Source: Merdiplasma sp905207905 (GTDB taxonomy: Bacteria > Bacillota > Clostridia > Lachnospirales > Lachnospiraceae). Taken from it: a stretch of 14,582 nucleotides of DNA. Shown in pieces: positions 1 through 5,921 of this stretch (position 1 is the stretch's first letter; each line of letters begins with the position of its first letter). The notes beneath the pieces are model-generated. The model did no database searches. It saw only the letters and a program-made list of their open reading frames with translations, and had not been told where the DNA came from. The translations under genes were made by a program, and so were the position numbers. The stretch covers positions 1 to 14,582 of the forward strand of contig CABRXX010000064.1 in NCBI GenBank assembly GCA_902475025.1, read 5' to 3'.

Positions 1-342
1 AAAATGCTGGAAGGTCTGGAGAAACCGGGCAAGGTCAGCTACCTGCATCGGTTACGGGCAATATTATCAGAGATGGAGTGTTTATGCTGTATAGAGCAGA
101 AGAACCGGCAGCAGGCGGAGCGTGCTCTTAAAAAGGCGTATGCAATGGGAAAACTCTTTAATGAGAGCCCGGATTATGGAGCTGAAAATATCCGGTTTTA
201 CCATGGGGAAAAAGCGGGGATAGGAGATGATTTTGGAGAAGATATCCTGGATGCAATGGAAAAGCAGATCTTGGATTCTGAAAAGGAATATCCCGGGCTG
301 ATAAAATTGTGGCAGAAAGTCAAAGGGGGAAGCGTAGAATGA
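1..342 (+). CDS. C-terminal part of an unrecognised, probably helical regulatory protein (5' end outside window)
   Basis: The reading frame is open from the first base, so this is taken as the C-terminal 113 codons of a longer gene. A methionine at position 4 exists, but no ribosome binding site can be seen in front of it. The visible part is charged and helical. It has an amphipathic pattern around QQAERALKKAYAMGKLFNE that resembles one TPR-like repeat, of the sort found at the C-terminal end of HTH-TPR (XRE-type) regulators in Clostridia. That resemblance is a pattern impression, not a domain match. The stop codon overlaps the start of the following ABC exporter (ATGA), so the two genes are translationally coupled. 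A regulator in front of an exporter would be a usual arrangement. Function is not assigned. Confidence 0.6.
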   Translation, partial: KMLEGLEKPGKVSYLHRLRAILSEMECLCCIEQKNRQQAERALKKAYAMGKLFNESPDYGAENIRFYHGEKAGIGDDFGEDILDAMEKQILDSEKEYPGLIKLWQKVKGGSVE

Positions 343-2090
343 ATGATATTCAAAAACAGCTGAGAAAGAGACGAAAACCATATATTCACCAGATGTTTAA
401 AAAGAATCATCTGCTGTTTGCCGTTACTCTGGCTATCTGTCTCTGGGTGGCAGCGGTAAACCTGATATTTTCCTGGGTTCTGCAGCAGATCATCGATCTG
501 GTAGCCGGGGCTCGGGCGTATTTTACAGTGGGACAAATCGGTTGGGTCTGCGGGATTGTTACAGCCGGGCTGGCAGTTTCTATACAGATTTTTGCCCACT
601 GTCGTTCAGAATTTGGCAGGAGGGCCATGCAGCAGTATAAGGAGTTTGCTTTTGAGAAGATTTCCAGCAAGAAGATGGAAGCATTTTCGGAGGAAAATAC
701 TTCCAGGTATTTGTCAGCCCTTACCAATGATGCCTCGACCATAGAGACAGACTATCTGGCTCCTTTGTTTCAACTGCTTCAGGAGATTGTGATGTGCGGG
801 GGAGCTTTTGTGATGATGATCTTATACAGCCCTCAGCTGACGGTGGCAGCAGTGGTTTTCTCTCTGTTTCCGGTGGTATCCTCCCTTCTTACTGGAAACC
901 GTCTTGCAGTCAGGGAGAAAGAGGTTTCTGACAGAAATGAAAATTTTGTCGGAATGTTAAAGGATGTGCTCACAGGATTTTCAGTGGTAAAAAGTTTCCG
1001 GGCGGAAAAAGAAATTTTCGGACTTCTGAGGGAAAAAAACAGGGAGCTGGAGAGTGCAAAGTACAAAAAGGCCTTTCTTACCAGAACGCTGGAAAATATA
1101 GGAGTGCTGGCAGGGGTGATCGCTCAGTTTGGAGTTTTTCTTGTGGGTGCCTATTTGGCCATGAAAGGAGAACCGATCACCGCCGGTGTGGTGCTGGTAT
1201 TTACCCAGCTTTTGAATTTTATTATTATGCCCATTGGGGATATTCCCAAGATACTGGCAGGGCGAAAGGCTGCCAGAGGGTTGATCGACAAATTGGCAGA
1301 AGCGCTGGAGCAGGAGCCGGGAGAAGAAGGCAGAGCCGCTTTATCTGAAAATATTCCACAGTGCAGTGGATTTACCAGGGGGATTGCTGTGGAAAATGTG
1401 GATTTCTCCTATCAATCCGGCACACCGGTGTTGAAAAATATAAATGTAAGGTTTGAGGAGGGAAAGAGTTATGCTATTGTGGGAAGTTCCGGCAGCGGAA
1501 AGTCTACGCTGCTGAAGCTATTAATGAAGGGCAGGGAGGATTATTCCGGAAAGATTCTTTTTAATGGTGAGAATCTTCACAGAATGCCCACAGAGGAGCT
1601 TTATTCTCTGGTTTCTCTGATTCAGCAGAATGTGTTTGTATTTAACAGCACCATCCGGGAAAATATTACTATGTTCCGGGAATTTCCGGAGGAAAAGCTT
1701 CAGCGGGTTATTAGTATGTCCGGGTTGGATGAGCTTTTGGAACAAAAGGGGCGGGAATATCCCTGCGGGGAAAACGGCAGTGGACTTTCCGGAGGAGAAC
1801 GTCAGAGGATTGCCATTGCCCGCTGTCTGCTGCGGGAGACTCCTGTTTTGCTGGCGGATGAGGCTACTGCCTCCTTGGATGCGGCTACAGCTTTCTCCGT
1901 GTTCCGTTCCATCCTGGAACTGCCGGGGCTTACCAGGATCATTGTCACTCACAGTCTGGAGGAAGAGCTGCTGAAACGTTATGATTCCATTCTTGTGATG
2001 AAAAACGGCAGAATCGAAGAACAGGGTACTTTTCGGGAACTGATGGAGCAAAAAGGCTATTTCTATTCTCTGTTTACAGTGGCACAGTAA
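339..2090 (+). CDS. ABC exporter, fused permease and ATPase (half-transporter)
   Basis: A 583-residue half-transporter of the type I exporter fold. The N-terminal part (about residues 25-310) has the hydrophobic segments of a six-helix membrane domain, starting with LFAVTLAICLWVAAVNL. The C-terminal ATPase domain is complete: Walker A GSSGSGKST at 382-390, Q-loop in LIQQNVFVF, signature LSGGERQ at 483-489, Walker B LLADEATASLD with D507/E508, and switch histidine H538. ATG at 339 is preferred to the upstream in-frame GTG at 309, because a purine-rich AAAGGGGGA site lies 8 nt in front of 339 and the start overlaps the preceding stop codon. Such proteins work as homo- or heterodimers in the cytoplasmic membrane and export drugs, lipids or peptides. 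No partner gene lies downstream, so a homodimer or a partner upstream of the window is possible. The substrate cannot be read from the sequence. Confidence 0.93.
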   Translation: MNDIQKQLRKRRKPYIHQMFKKNHLLFAVTLAICLWVAAVNLIFSWVLQQIIDLVAGARAYFTVGQIGWVCGIVTAGLAVSIQIFAHCRSEFGRRAMQQYKEFAFEKISSKKMEAFSEENTSRYLSALTNDASTIETDYLAPLFQLLQEIVMCGGAFVMMILYSPQLTVAAVVFSLFPVVSSLLTGNRLAVREKEVSDRNENFVGMLKDVLTGFSVVKSFRAEKEIFGLLREKNRELESAKYKKAFLTRTLENIGVLAGVIAQFGVFLVGAYLAMKGEPITAGVVLVFTQLLNFIIMPIGDIPKILAGRKAARGLIDKLAEALEQEPGEEGRAALSENIPQCSGFTRGIAVENVDFSYQSGTPVLKNINVRFEEGKSYAIVGSSGSGKSTLLKLLMKGREDYSGKILFNGENLHRMPTEELYSLVSLIQQNVFVFNSTIRENITMFREFPEEKLQRVISMSGLDELLEQKGREYPCGENGSGLSGGERQRIAIARCLLRETPVLLADEATASLDAATAFSVFRSILELPGLTRIIVTHSLEEELLKRYDSILVMKNGRIEEQGTFRELMEQKGYFYSLFTVAQ

Positions 2091-2118
2091 CTGGCTGTGA
2101 AGCTGTCGGAAAAATCTC

Positions 2119-2147
2119 TTGCATCTTTTAGAAAAACTTGCTATGAT
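2119..2147 (+). promoter_or_regulatory. Putative sigma-A promoter for the riboswitch transcript
   Basis: TTGCAT (2119-2124) and TATGAT (2142-2147) are 17 nt apart. The -10 is of the extended type, TGCTATGAT. The -35 matches the consensus only in its first three bases. Transcription would begin near 2154, about 30 nt before the riboswitch, which is a sensible leader arrangement. Confidence 0.55.
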
Positions 2148-2182
2148 GGTAAAACGAAAGACGGACTTATCGAAGCAGAATG

Positions 2183-2277
2183 GTAAGAGGGAGTAGCTGG
2201 CATAGTTTCTATGTATCTTTGGTCGTCAGGACAATAACCGGGTTATTCGTCAAAGGTTGAAACAGCGAGACTCTTAC
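2183..2277 (+). ncRNA. yybP-ykoY family (Mn2+-sensing) riboswitch aptamer
   Basis: The element carries the conserved pieces of this family in order: GGGAGTAGC directly after the 5' strand of P1, a small hairpin (CATAG/CTATG), the GTCGTCA internal-loop motif, a downstream ACCGG, the return strand CAAAG pairing with CTTTG, and AGCGAGACTCTTAC closing P1. P1 is formed by GTAAGAG (2183-2189) and CTCTTAC (2271-2277), seven perfect pairs. The known ligand of the family is Mn2+. The 3' strand of P1 is also the start of the terminator stem at 2271, so P1 and terminator exclude each other. Ligand-stabilised P1 should therefore allow read-through (an ON switch). The first gene downstream is oadB, which is not a usual member of this regulon. 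Confidence 0.82.
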
Positions 2278-2311
2278 TACAGTAGCAGTTACTGTAGTAA
2301 GGGTCTTTTTT
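2271..2311 (+). terminator. Riboswitch-controlled intrinsic terminator
   Basis: CTTACTACAGTA (2273-2284) and TACTGTAGTAAG (2290-2301) form a perfect 12-bp stem around a 5-nt loop. Two more pairs at the base (2271-2272 with 2302-2303, one of them G-U) extend it. A TCTTTTTT tract follows. The 5' arm contains the whole 3' strand of the aptamer P1 (2271-2277), the classic layout of a transcriptional riboswitch expression platform. Confidence 0.9.
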
Positions 2312-2346
2312 ATTTCATAGGAACTAAGTTCCTATGAAATAAAAAA
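2306..2346. repeat. 41-nt perfect palindrome with a single central base
   Basis: Positions 2306-2325 and 2327-2346 are exact reverse complements around a central A at 2326. The inner part reads TTTCATAGGAAC...GTTCCTATGAAA. The T6 at its left end is the U-tract of the riboswitch terminator, and the right end is A6. It is therefore not a normal terminator on either strand, since the T-run precedes the stem in both directions. It could be the tip of a lost mobile element, a MITE-like remnant or a protein-binding site. Confidence 0.85.
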
Positions 2347-2540
2347 CGCTCTGCGGGATTGTACTGCGGCGGATAGGAAGGATATTGCGGAAGCGACTGG
2401 GCCCAGGCGGAGAAATCTGCGTGCAGGATTGCTTACAGTATGATCCGGCGTATCCGACGAAGAAAAAGGCTACAGGGATTGCGGCTGTGCATAAATTACA
2501 GGATAAGAGCTGTCTGATCAGAGAGAGGAGAGAGTACAAT
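2347..2540 (+). other. Non-coding leader between palindrome and oadB
   Basis: An in-frame extension of oadB through this stretch would have to begin at the TTG at 2385, which has no ribosome binding site. Its predicted peptide does not resemble the N-terminus of a beta subunit. A second frame is open from the palindrome to a stop near 2440 without a start. No strong promoter is visible: TATGAT at 2439-2444 lacks a -35. The true ribosome binding site GAGAGGAGAGAG ends about 7 nt before the oadB ATG. The stretch may be a decayed gene end left after a rearrangement. Confidence 0.45.
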
Positions 2541-3680
2541 ATGGAATTTTTAGTTGAAGGTCTGAAAATGCTGACCTGGCAGCAGCTGGTTATGTACGGT
2601 ATCGGCGTCTTGCTGATCTGGCTGGCCATTAAAAAGGAGTATGAGCCGGCGCTGCTTTTGCCCATGGGATTTGGTGCCATCTTAGTAAACTTGCCTGTAT
2701 CCGGTGTGCTAAACCAGATACTGCCAGGCGTGGGAGAAGTGCCGGGAATTATCCAGTGGCTGTTTGAAATTGGAATAGAGGCTTCCGAGGCCATGCCGGT
2801 ACTTTTGTTTATCGGTATCGGAGCTATGATTGATTTTGGCCCCCTGCTTTCCAATCCCAAGATGTTTCTTTTTGGAGCAGGCGCTCAGTTTGGTATTTTC
2901 GCAGCGATCCTGCTGGCAGTGGTGCTGGGCTTTGATCTGAATGACGCAGCGTCCATCGGTATAATTGGCGCAGCAGACGGCCCTACCTCCATTCTGGTTT
3001 CCCAGATTTTAAATTCTAATTATATCGGAGCCATTGCGGTGGCTGCTTATTCTTATATGGCTCTGGTGCCGGTGATCCAGCCTTTTGCCATCAGACTGGT
3101 AACCACAAAGAAAGAGCGTATGATCCGTATGGATTACAATCCGTCCTCTGTTTCCAAGACAGCCAGGATCGTATTCCCCATTGCAGTGACAGCAGTGGTT
3201 GGCCTTGTAGCTCCTTCTTCTGTAGCTCTGGTAGGATTTCTGATGTTCGGAAACCTGATCCGTGAGTGCGGTGTACTGACTACTATGTCTGAGACTGCGC
3301 AGACTACCCTGGCAAATTTGATCACGCTGCTTCTGGGAATCACTATTTCCTTCAGTATGCAGGCAGACAAATTTGTCACCATCGACACCCTGATGATCAT
3401 GCTCATCGGCGTATTTGCCTTTGTGGCAGACACCATCGGCGGCGTGCTGCTGGCAAAGTTCATCAACCTGTTTTCCAAGAAAAAGATCAATCCTATGGTG
3501 GGAGCAGCTGGAATTTCCGCATTTCCTATGTCCTCCCGTGTGGTGCAGAAGATGGCTATGCAGGAAGATCCTGGTAATGTGATTCTGATGCATGCAGCCG
3601 GCGCTAATGTATCCGGGCAGATTGCATCTGTCATTGCCGGTGGATTGGTTATTAACCTGGTAACCAGTTTCCTTGGTTAG
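2541..3680 (+). CDS. oadB: Na+-translocating decarboxylase, beta subunit (OadB/GcdB/MmdB family)
   Basis: A 379-residue, very hydrophobic membrane protein, near the usual size of the family. It carries the family hallmark IGAADGPTSI, with D146 as the conserved membrane aspartate associated with Na+ translocation. It also has a second conserved region near the C-terminus, MHAAGANVSGQIASVIAGG (about 350-368). In known complexes (oxaloacetate, glutaconyl-CoA and methylmalonyl-CoA decarboxylases) this subunit decarboxylates the carboxybiotin and couples it to Na+ export across the cytoplasmic membrane. The sequence alone does not tell which acid is the substrate. The start is set by the GGAG-rich site before 2541. 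The gene is followed after 24 nt by a 39-codon gamma-like peptide. No carboxyltransferase alpha or biotin carrier gene lies in the window. Upstream is an Mn2+ riboswitch with a terminator. Confidence 0.93.
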   Translation: MEFLVEGLKMLTWQQLVMYGIGVLLIWLAIKKEYEPALLLPMGFGAILVNLPVSGVLNQILPGVGEVPGIIQWLFEIGIEASEAMPVLLFIGIGAMIDFGPLLSNPKMFLFGAGAQFGIFAAILLAVVLGFDLNDAASIGIIGAADGPTSILVSQILNSNYIGAIAVAAYSYMALVPVIQPFAIRLVTTKKERMIRMDYNPSSVSKTARIVFPIAVTAVVGLVAPSSVALVGFLMFGNLIRECGVLTTMSETAQTTLANLITLLLGITISFSMQADKFVTIDTLMIMLIGVFAFVADTIGGVLLAKFINLFSKKKINPMVGAAGISAFPMSSRVVQKMAMQEDPGNVILMHAAGANVSGQIASVIAGGLVINLVTSFLG

Positions 3681-3704
3681 CAGATGTGAGAAAGGAGAAC
3701 AGAT

Positions 3705-3824
3705 ATGAATAGTAATATCATGGCTGCTTTGGATATTATGTGGAAAGGCATGGGGGGCATTTTTGTCACCGTGCTGATTATCATGCTGATCGTATATGTG
3801 ATGGGTAAGATCGGAAAAAAATAA
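3705..3824 (+). CDS. OadG-related small membrane subunit of the Na+ pump
   Basis: A 39-codon gene with an excellent ribosome binding site (AAAGGAG, 7 nt before ATG), 24 nt after oadB. The peptide starts MNSNIMAALDIMWKGMGG, continues into one membrane helix (about residues 19-33, IFVTVLIIMLIVYVM) and ends GKIGKK. The 'KGMGGIFVTVL...VMGKI' layout is that of the N-terminal membrane anchor of gamma subunits (OadG), which hold the complex together. The soluble tail of full OadG is absent. This matches the known class of 'OadG-related small transporter subunit' peptides found next to oadB in Clostridia. It is inferred to assemble with the adjacent beta subunit in the membrane. It probably shares the oadB transcript, since no promoter fits in the gap. 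Confidence 0.8.
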   Translation: MNSNIMAALDIMWKGMGGIFVTVLIIMLIVYVMGKIGKK

Positions 3825-3847
3825 AAAGAAATAAAAAGAGATAAAGG

Positions 3848-3945
3848 AAAAGGGGATGCTGCAAAATGCTAATTCCGGCGGATTTTCGGTGTGTTTTTTA
3901 CCGAAAGGGTACCGCCGGGAAAATGCTTTGCAGCATCCCCTTTTT
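3848..3945. terminator. Long nested hairpin, bidirectional terminator between convergent genes
   Basis: The outer arms at 3848-3865 and 3927-3944 are an exact 18-bp inverted repeat (AAAAGGGGATGCTGCAAA). Inside lie CCGGCGG (3875-3881) with CCGCCGG (3912-3918), and TTTCGGT (3884-3890) with ACCGAAA (3900-3906). The + strand ends in T5 and the - strand in TTTTCCTTT. It sits between the end of the pump genes and the end of the convergent regulator gene, so it can terminate both. The three-tier, 97-nt build is longer than an ordinary terminator. Confidence 0.85.
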
Positions 3946-3962
3946 GCAGTATCTCCAGGATT

Positions 3963-4649
3963 CTATAAAAGAACATCCTCCTTGTCAAAGGAGTATTCCT
4001 CACTGTATTGCACAAGAAGCTCCCGGTTTTTGATGAGATAGCCATGGGTTTTCCGAATCAAAATCCCCTGTTCGCAGAATTTTTTCAGCATCCGCAGCAG
4101 ATGGCGGTAGCTGGTATTTAAGATTAGTGCGCAGGTGGTGAGGCGGAAGGAGAAAATATCCTGGTTGGAGTAGCGGAGGATAAATTTGGCCAGACGCATT
4201 CCCAGAGGCTCTAAAAGGGTTCTTGGAGAAAAATTGCAGTCATTCAGTTTGCAGCTTAGAAGCTGGCAGGTATTTTGCATAAAGAGAATGTCTCCAAGCA
4301 GGGTTTCCCTGTGAATGGACAGGTCAATGGCAATGCAGATGCAGGTATTTAAGGCGCATACATTACAGTTGGGAGCAGTGTTCCAGAGGGAGGCGGCCTC
4401 TCCCAGCCATGCCACCGGGGTCATATATCCGATGCACAGAGTCCGGCTGTTGGAGGAGTAGGTGACAATGGCCTCCCCTTTTACCAGAAAGTACAGATAG
4501 CGGGAGGGCTTGTCTGTATGAATCAGAAATTCTTCCTTTTGAAATTCCTGCAGTTCTCCGATCTCTTTTAAGGGAGTCCTCATAATCGTCTGGAGCTGGT
4601 ATTCGTCAATATAGTTTGCAAGCTGTTCGGGAGAATTGATTTTTTTCAT
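3963..4649 (-). CDS. Crp/Fnr-family transcription regulator, YeiL-like, cysteine-rich
   Basis: A 228-residue regulator. Residues about 20-130 form the cyclic-nucleotide-binding-like sensor barrel (FLIHTDKPSRYLYFLVKGEAIV; IGYMTPVAWLGEAASLW). Residues about 145-215 form the winged helix (LTTCALILNTSYRHLLRMLKKF, then GYLIKNRELL). The phrases SYRHLL and KNGYLIKNR-like endings closely resemble E. coli YeiL. The start at 4649 is chosen over the longer open frame (to 4718), because GGAAAGGAAGC lies just in front of it on the - strand. There are ten cysteines, including C95, C98, C103, C105 and C128, C133, C138. This is unusual for a plain cAMP-type sensor and suggests a redox or metal-cluster input (inference). 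It is transcribed away from the phn-type importer, which it may control. It converges on the Na+-pump genes and shares their terminator. Confidence 0.86.
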   Translation of the reverse strand: MKKINSPEQLANYIDEYQLQTIMRTPLKEIGELQEFQKEEFLIHTDKPSRYLYFLVKGEAIVTYSSNSRTLCIGYMTPVAWLGEAASLWNTAPNCNVCALNTCICIAIDLSIHRETLLGDILFMQNTCQLLSCKLNDCNFSPRTLLEPLGMRLAKFILRYSNQDIFSFRLTTCALILNTSYRHLLRMLKKFCEQGILIRKTHGYLIKNRELLVQYSEEYSFDKEDVLL

Positions 4650-4769
4650 AAAAGCTTCCTTTCCGAAGAAATTGGTTTCTATAGATTTATGAAGAATCTG
4701 GAATACATTGCAATCCATATCACAGATGGGAAGCCGGCGGGTTTCCCACTGTCGATCGCTTTATCCAAT

Positions 4770-4798
4770 ATTATACGTTTTTCCTTTTGGGATGTAAA
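4770..4798 (-). promoter_or_regulatory. Sigma-A promoter of the YeiL-like regulator gene
   Basis: Read on the - strand, TTTACA (4798-4793) and a perfect TATAAT (4775-4770) are 17 nt apart. Transcription would begin near 4763, leaving a leader of about 115 nt before the start codon at 4649. A 10-bp palindrome CCGGTACCGG (4809-4818) lies just upstream of the -35 element, flanked by two copies of TGTAAAG (4793-4799 and 4821-4827). It could be a regulator site. Confidence 0.75.
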
Positions 4799-4862
4799 GC
4801 GTTCTGAACCGGTACCGGAATGTAAAGAATTGCAGAAATTTTTGTTTTGGAAAAGTAAAATG

Positions 4863-4896
4863 TGACCCAGGTCATAGAAATAGAAACTGGGGTCAT
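4863..4896. promoter_or_regulatory. Candidate operator array in the regulator/phnD intergenic region
   Basis: TGACC-CA-GGTCA (4863-4874) is a palindrome, and a second GGTCAT at 4891-4896 repeats the one at 4870-4875 exactly 21 bp away, two helical turns. The site lies in the 341-nt divergent region, downstream of TAAAAT at 4856-4861, a possible -10 for the importer operon. No convincing -35 goes with it, so the importer promoter is not located. The divergent Crp/Fnr-type regulator is the obvious candidate binder (inference). Confidence 0.45.
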
Positions 4897-4990
4897 GATA
4901 TGTTAAGACCATCGGGCAGACCTGGGAAAATTCCGGGAATACTGTCGGAGAACAACTATGATTAAGCGGTTCTTGAAAGGAGAAAAACAA

Positions 4991-5896
4991 ATGAGAAGTA
5001 GGAAGATCGCAGCAATGATGGCAGTTGTTGGAATGAGCCTTGCAGCAGTAACCTGTGCAGGCGCAGAGGAGGTAAAGGAGCTGAATGTGCAGTTTGTGCC
5101 CACCAACAATGACGGAAGCATGGAAGCAAAGGCAAAACCTTTTGCAGAGTATCTTACAGAAAAGCTGGGCTGTGAAGTAAATGTGACGCTGGCAACAGAT
5201 TATTCCACCATTGTGGAGGCTATGGCTTCCGGTCAGGTGGATATCGGAATCATGCCGCCGGCAGCTTATGTGCAGGCCAGAAATTTAGGGGCTGCCCAGG
5301 CGCTTCTGACTTCTCAGCTTGGCAGTTATAATGATGAGACCGGGCTTCCTGAGGAAGGGGTGCTTTCTGCTACCTTTAAGGGAGAGGTTCTTGTAAAGGC
5401 AGACAGCGATATGGAAAAGCTGGAGGATCTGAAGGGAAAGAAGATTGCCACTTTAAGTCCTAACTCTGCCAGCGGTTACATTTATCCGGTAGCAGAATTA
5501 AAGAATCTTGGGATTGATCCGACTGTGGACTGCACGCTGACCACAGTAAATGATATTCCTAGTGAGATTACCTCTGTACTCAATGGGCAGCAGGATGCCT
5601 GCTTTGTTTTTGAGGGAGCAAGAAACGTGTTTGCAGGAAAATTCGCAGACATGGATTTGTTTGAAGAGCTGAAGGTGCTGTATCTTACAGAAGGGGATAT
5701 TCCCAATGATGCCATTGCAGTGCAGCCGGATATGAGCGAGGATATGAAGGCTCTTGTAAAAGATACTTTCCTGAATATGAAGCAGGATGAAGCTGGTGCA
5801 GAGGCGATGTCTCTTTGGAATCATCTGGGATATGAGGAAGTAGATGAGTCTGTGTATGACACGGTGGAGGAGTACACGGCAAAGGCAGCAGAGTAA
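4991..5896 (+). CDS. phnD: PhnD-family substrate-binding protein of an ABC importer (phosphonate/phosphite type)
   Basis: A 301-residue exported binding protein. The N-terminus MRSRKIAAMMAVVGMSLAAVTCAGAEE is a secretion signal. A cysteine at 22 gives a poor lipobox (AVTC), so lipid anchoring is uncertain. Family features are VPTNND near the start of the mature protein, VDIGIMPPAAYV (about 83-94), the anion-binding loop SPNSASGYIYP (about 156-166), and IPNDAIAV (about 237-244). The start at 4991 follows GAAAGGAG by 8 nt. The longer open frame from 4958 has no such site and would bury the signal peptide. It is the first gene of the phnD-phnC-phnE-phnE operon. The family binds phosphonates, phosphite or similar small phosphorus compounds. 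The actual ligand is not shown by the sequence, and no degradation genes are nearby. Confidence 0.9.
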   Translation: MRSRKIAAMMAVVGMSLAAVTCAGAEEVKELNVQFVPTNNDGSMEAKAKPFAEYLTEKLGCEVNVTLATDYSTIVEAMASGQVDIGIMPPAAYVQARNLGAAQALLTSQLGSYNDETGLPEEGVLSATFKGEVLVKADSDMEKLEDLKGKKIATLSPNSASGYIYPVAELKNLGIDPTVDCTLTTVNDIPSEITSVLNGQQDACFVFEGARNVFAGKFADMDLFEELKVLYLTEGDIPNDAIAVQPDMSEDMKALVKDTFLNMKQDEAGAEAMSLWNHLGYEEVDESVYDTVEEYTAKAAE

Positions 5897-5921
5897 AGAA
5901 AAACAGCGGAGCGGCAAAGAG

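Noticed and set aside
309..338. GTG start for the ABC exporter ten codons upstream
   Set aside because: It lies inside the preceding gene without a ribosome binding site, whereas ATG 339 has AAAGGGGGA at the right distance and forms an ATGA overlap.
2385..2540. N-terminal extension of oadB by 52 codons
   Set aside because: No ribosome binding site, not hydrophobic, unlike the family's N-terminus. ATG 2541 has a good site and gives the usual length.
3821..3850. Three 10-nt AT-rich units after the small pump subunit gene as a tandem repeat
   Set aside because: Short, imperfect and low in complexity. Likely chance in an A-rich spacer.
3856..4041. 61-codon + strand open frame
   Set aside because: It runs through the terminator hairpin and then antisense to the regulator gene, with no ribosome binding site.
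4650..4718. Longer N-terminus of the YeiL-like regulator
   Set aside because: The extra 23 residues have no ribosome binding site, while GGAAAGGAAGC lies in front of 4649.
4925..4940. CodY-like box near GGGAAAATTCC
   Set aside because: It shares only the central AAAATT with the CodY consensus. Too weak.
4679..4990. 103-codon - strand open frame in the divergent intergenic region
   Set aside because: It covers the regulator promoter and candidate operators, and its composition is unlike a protein.
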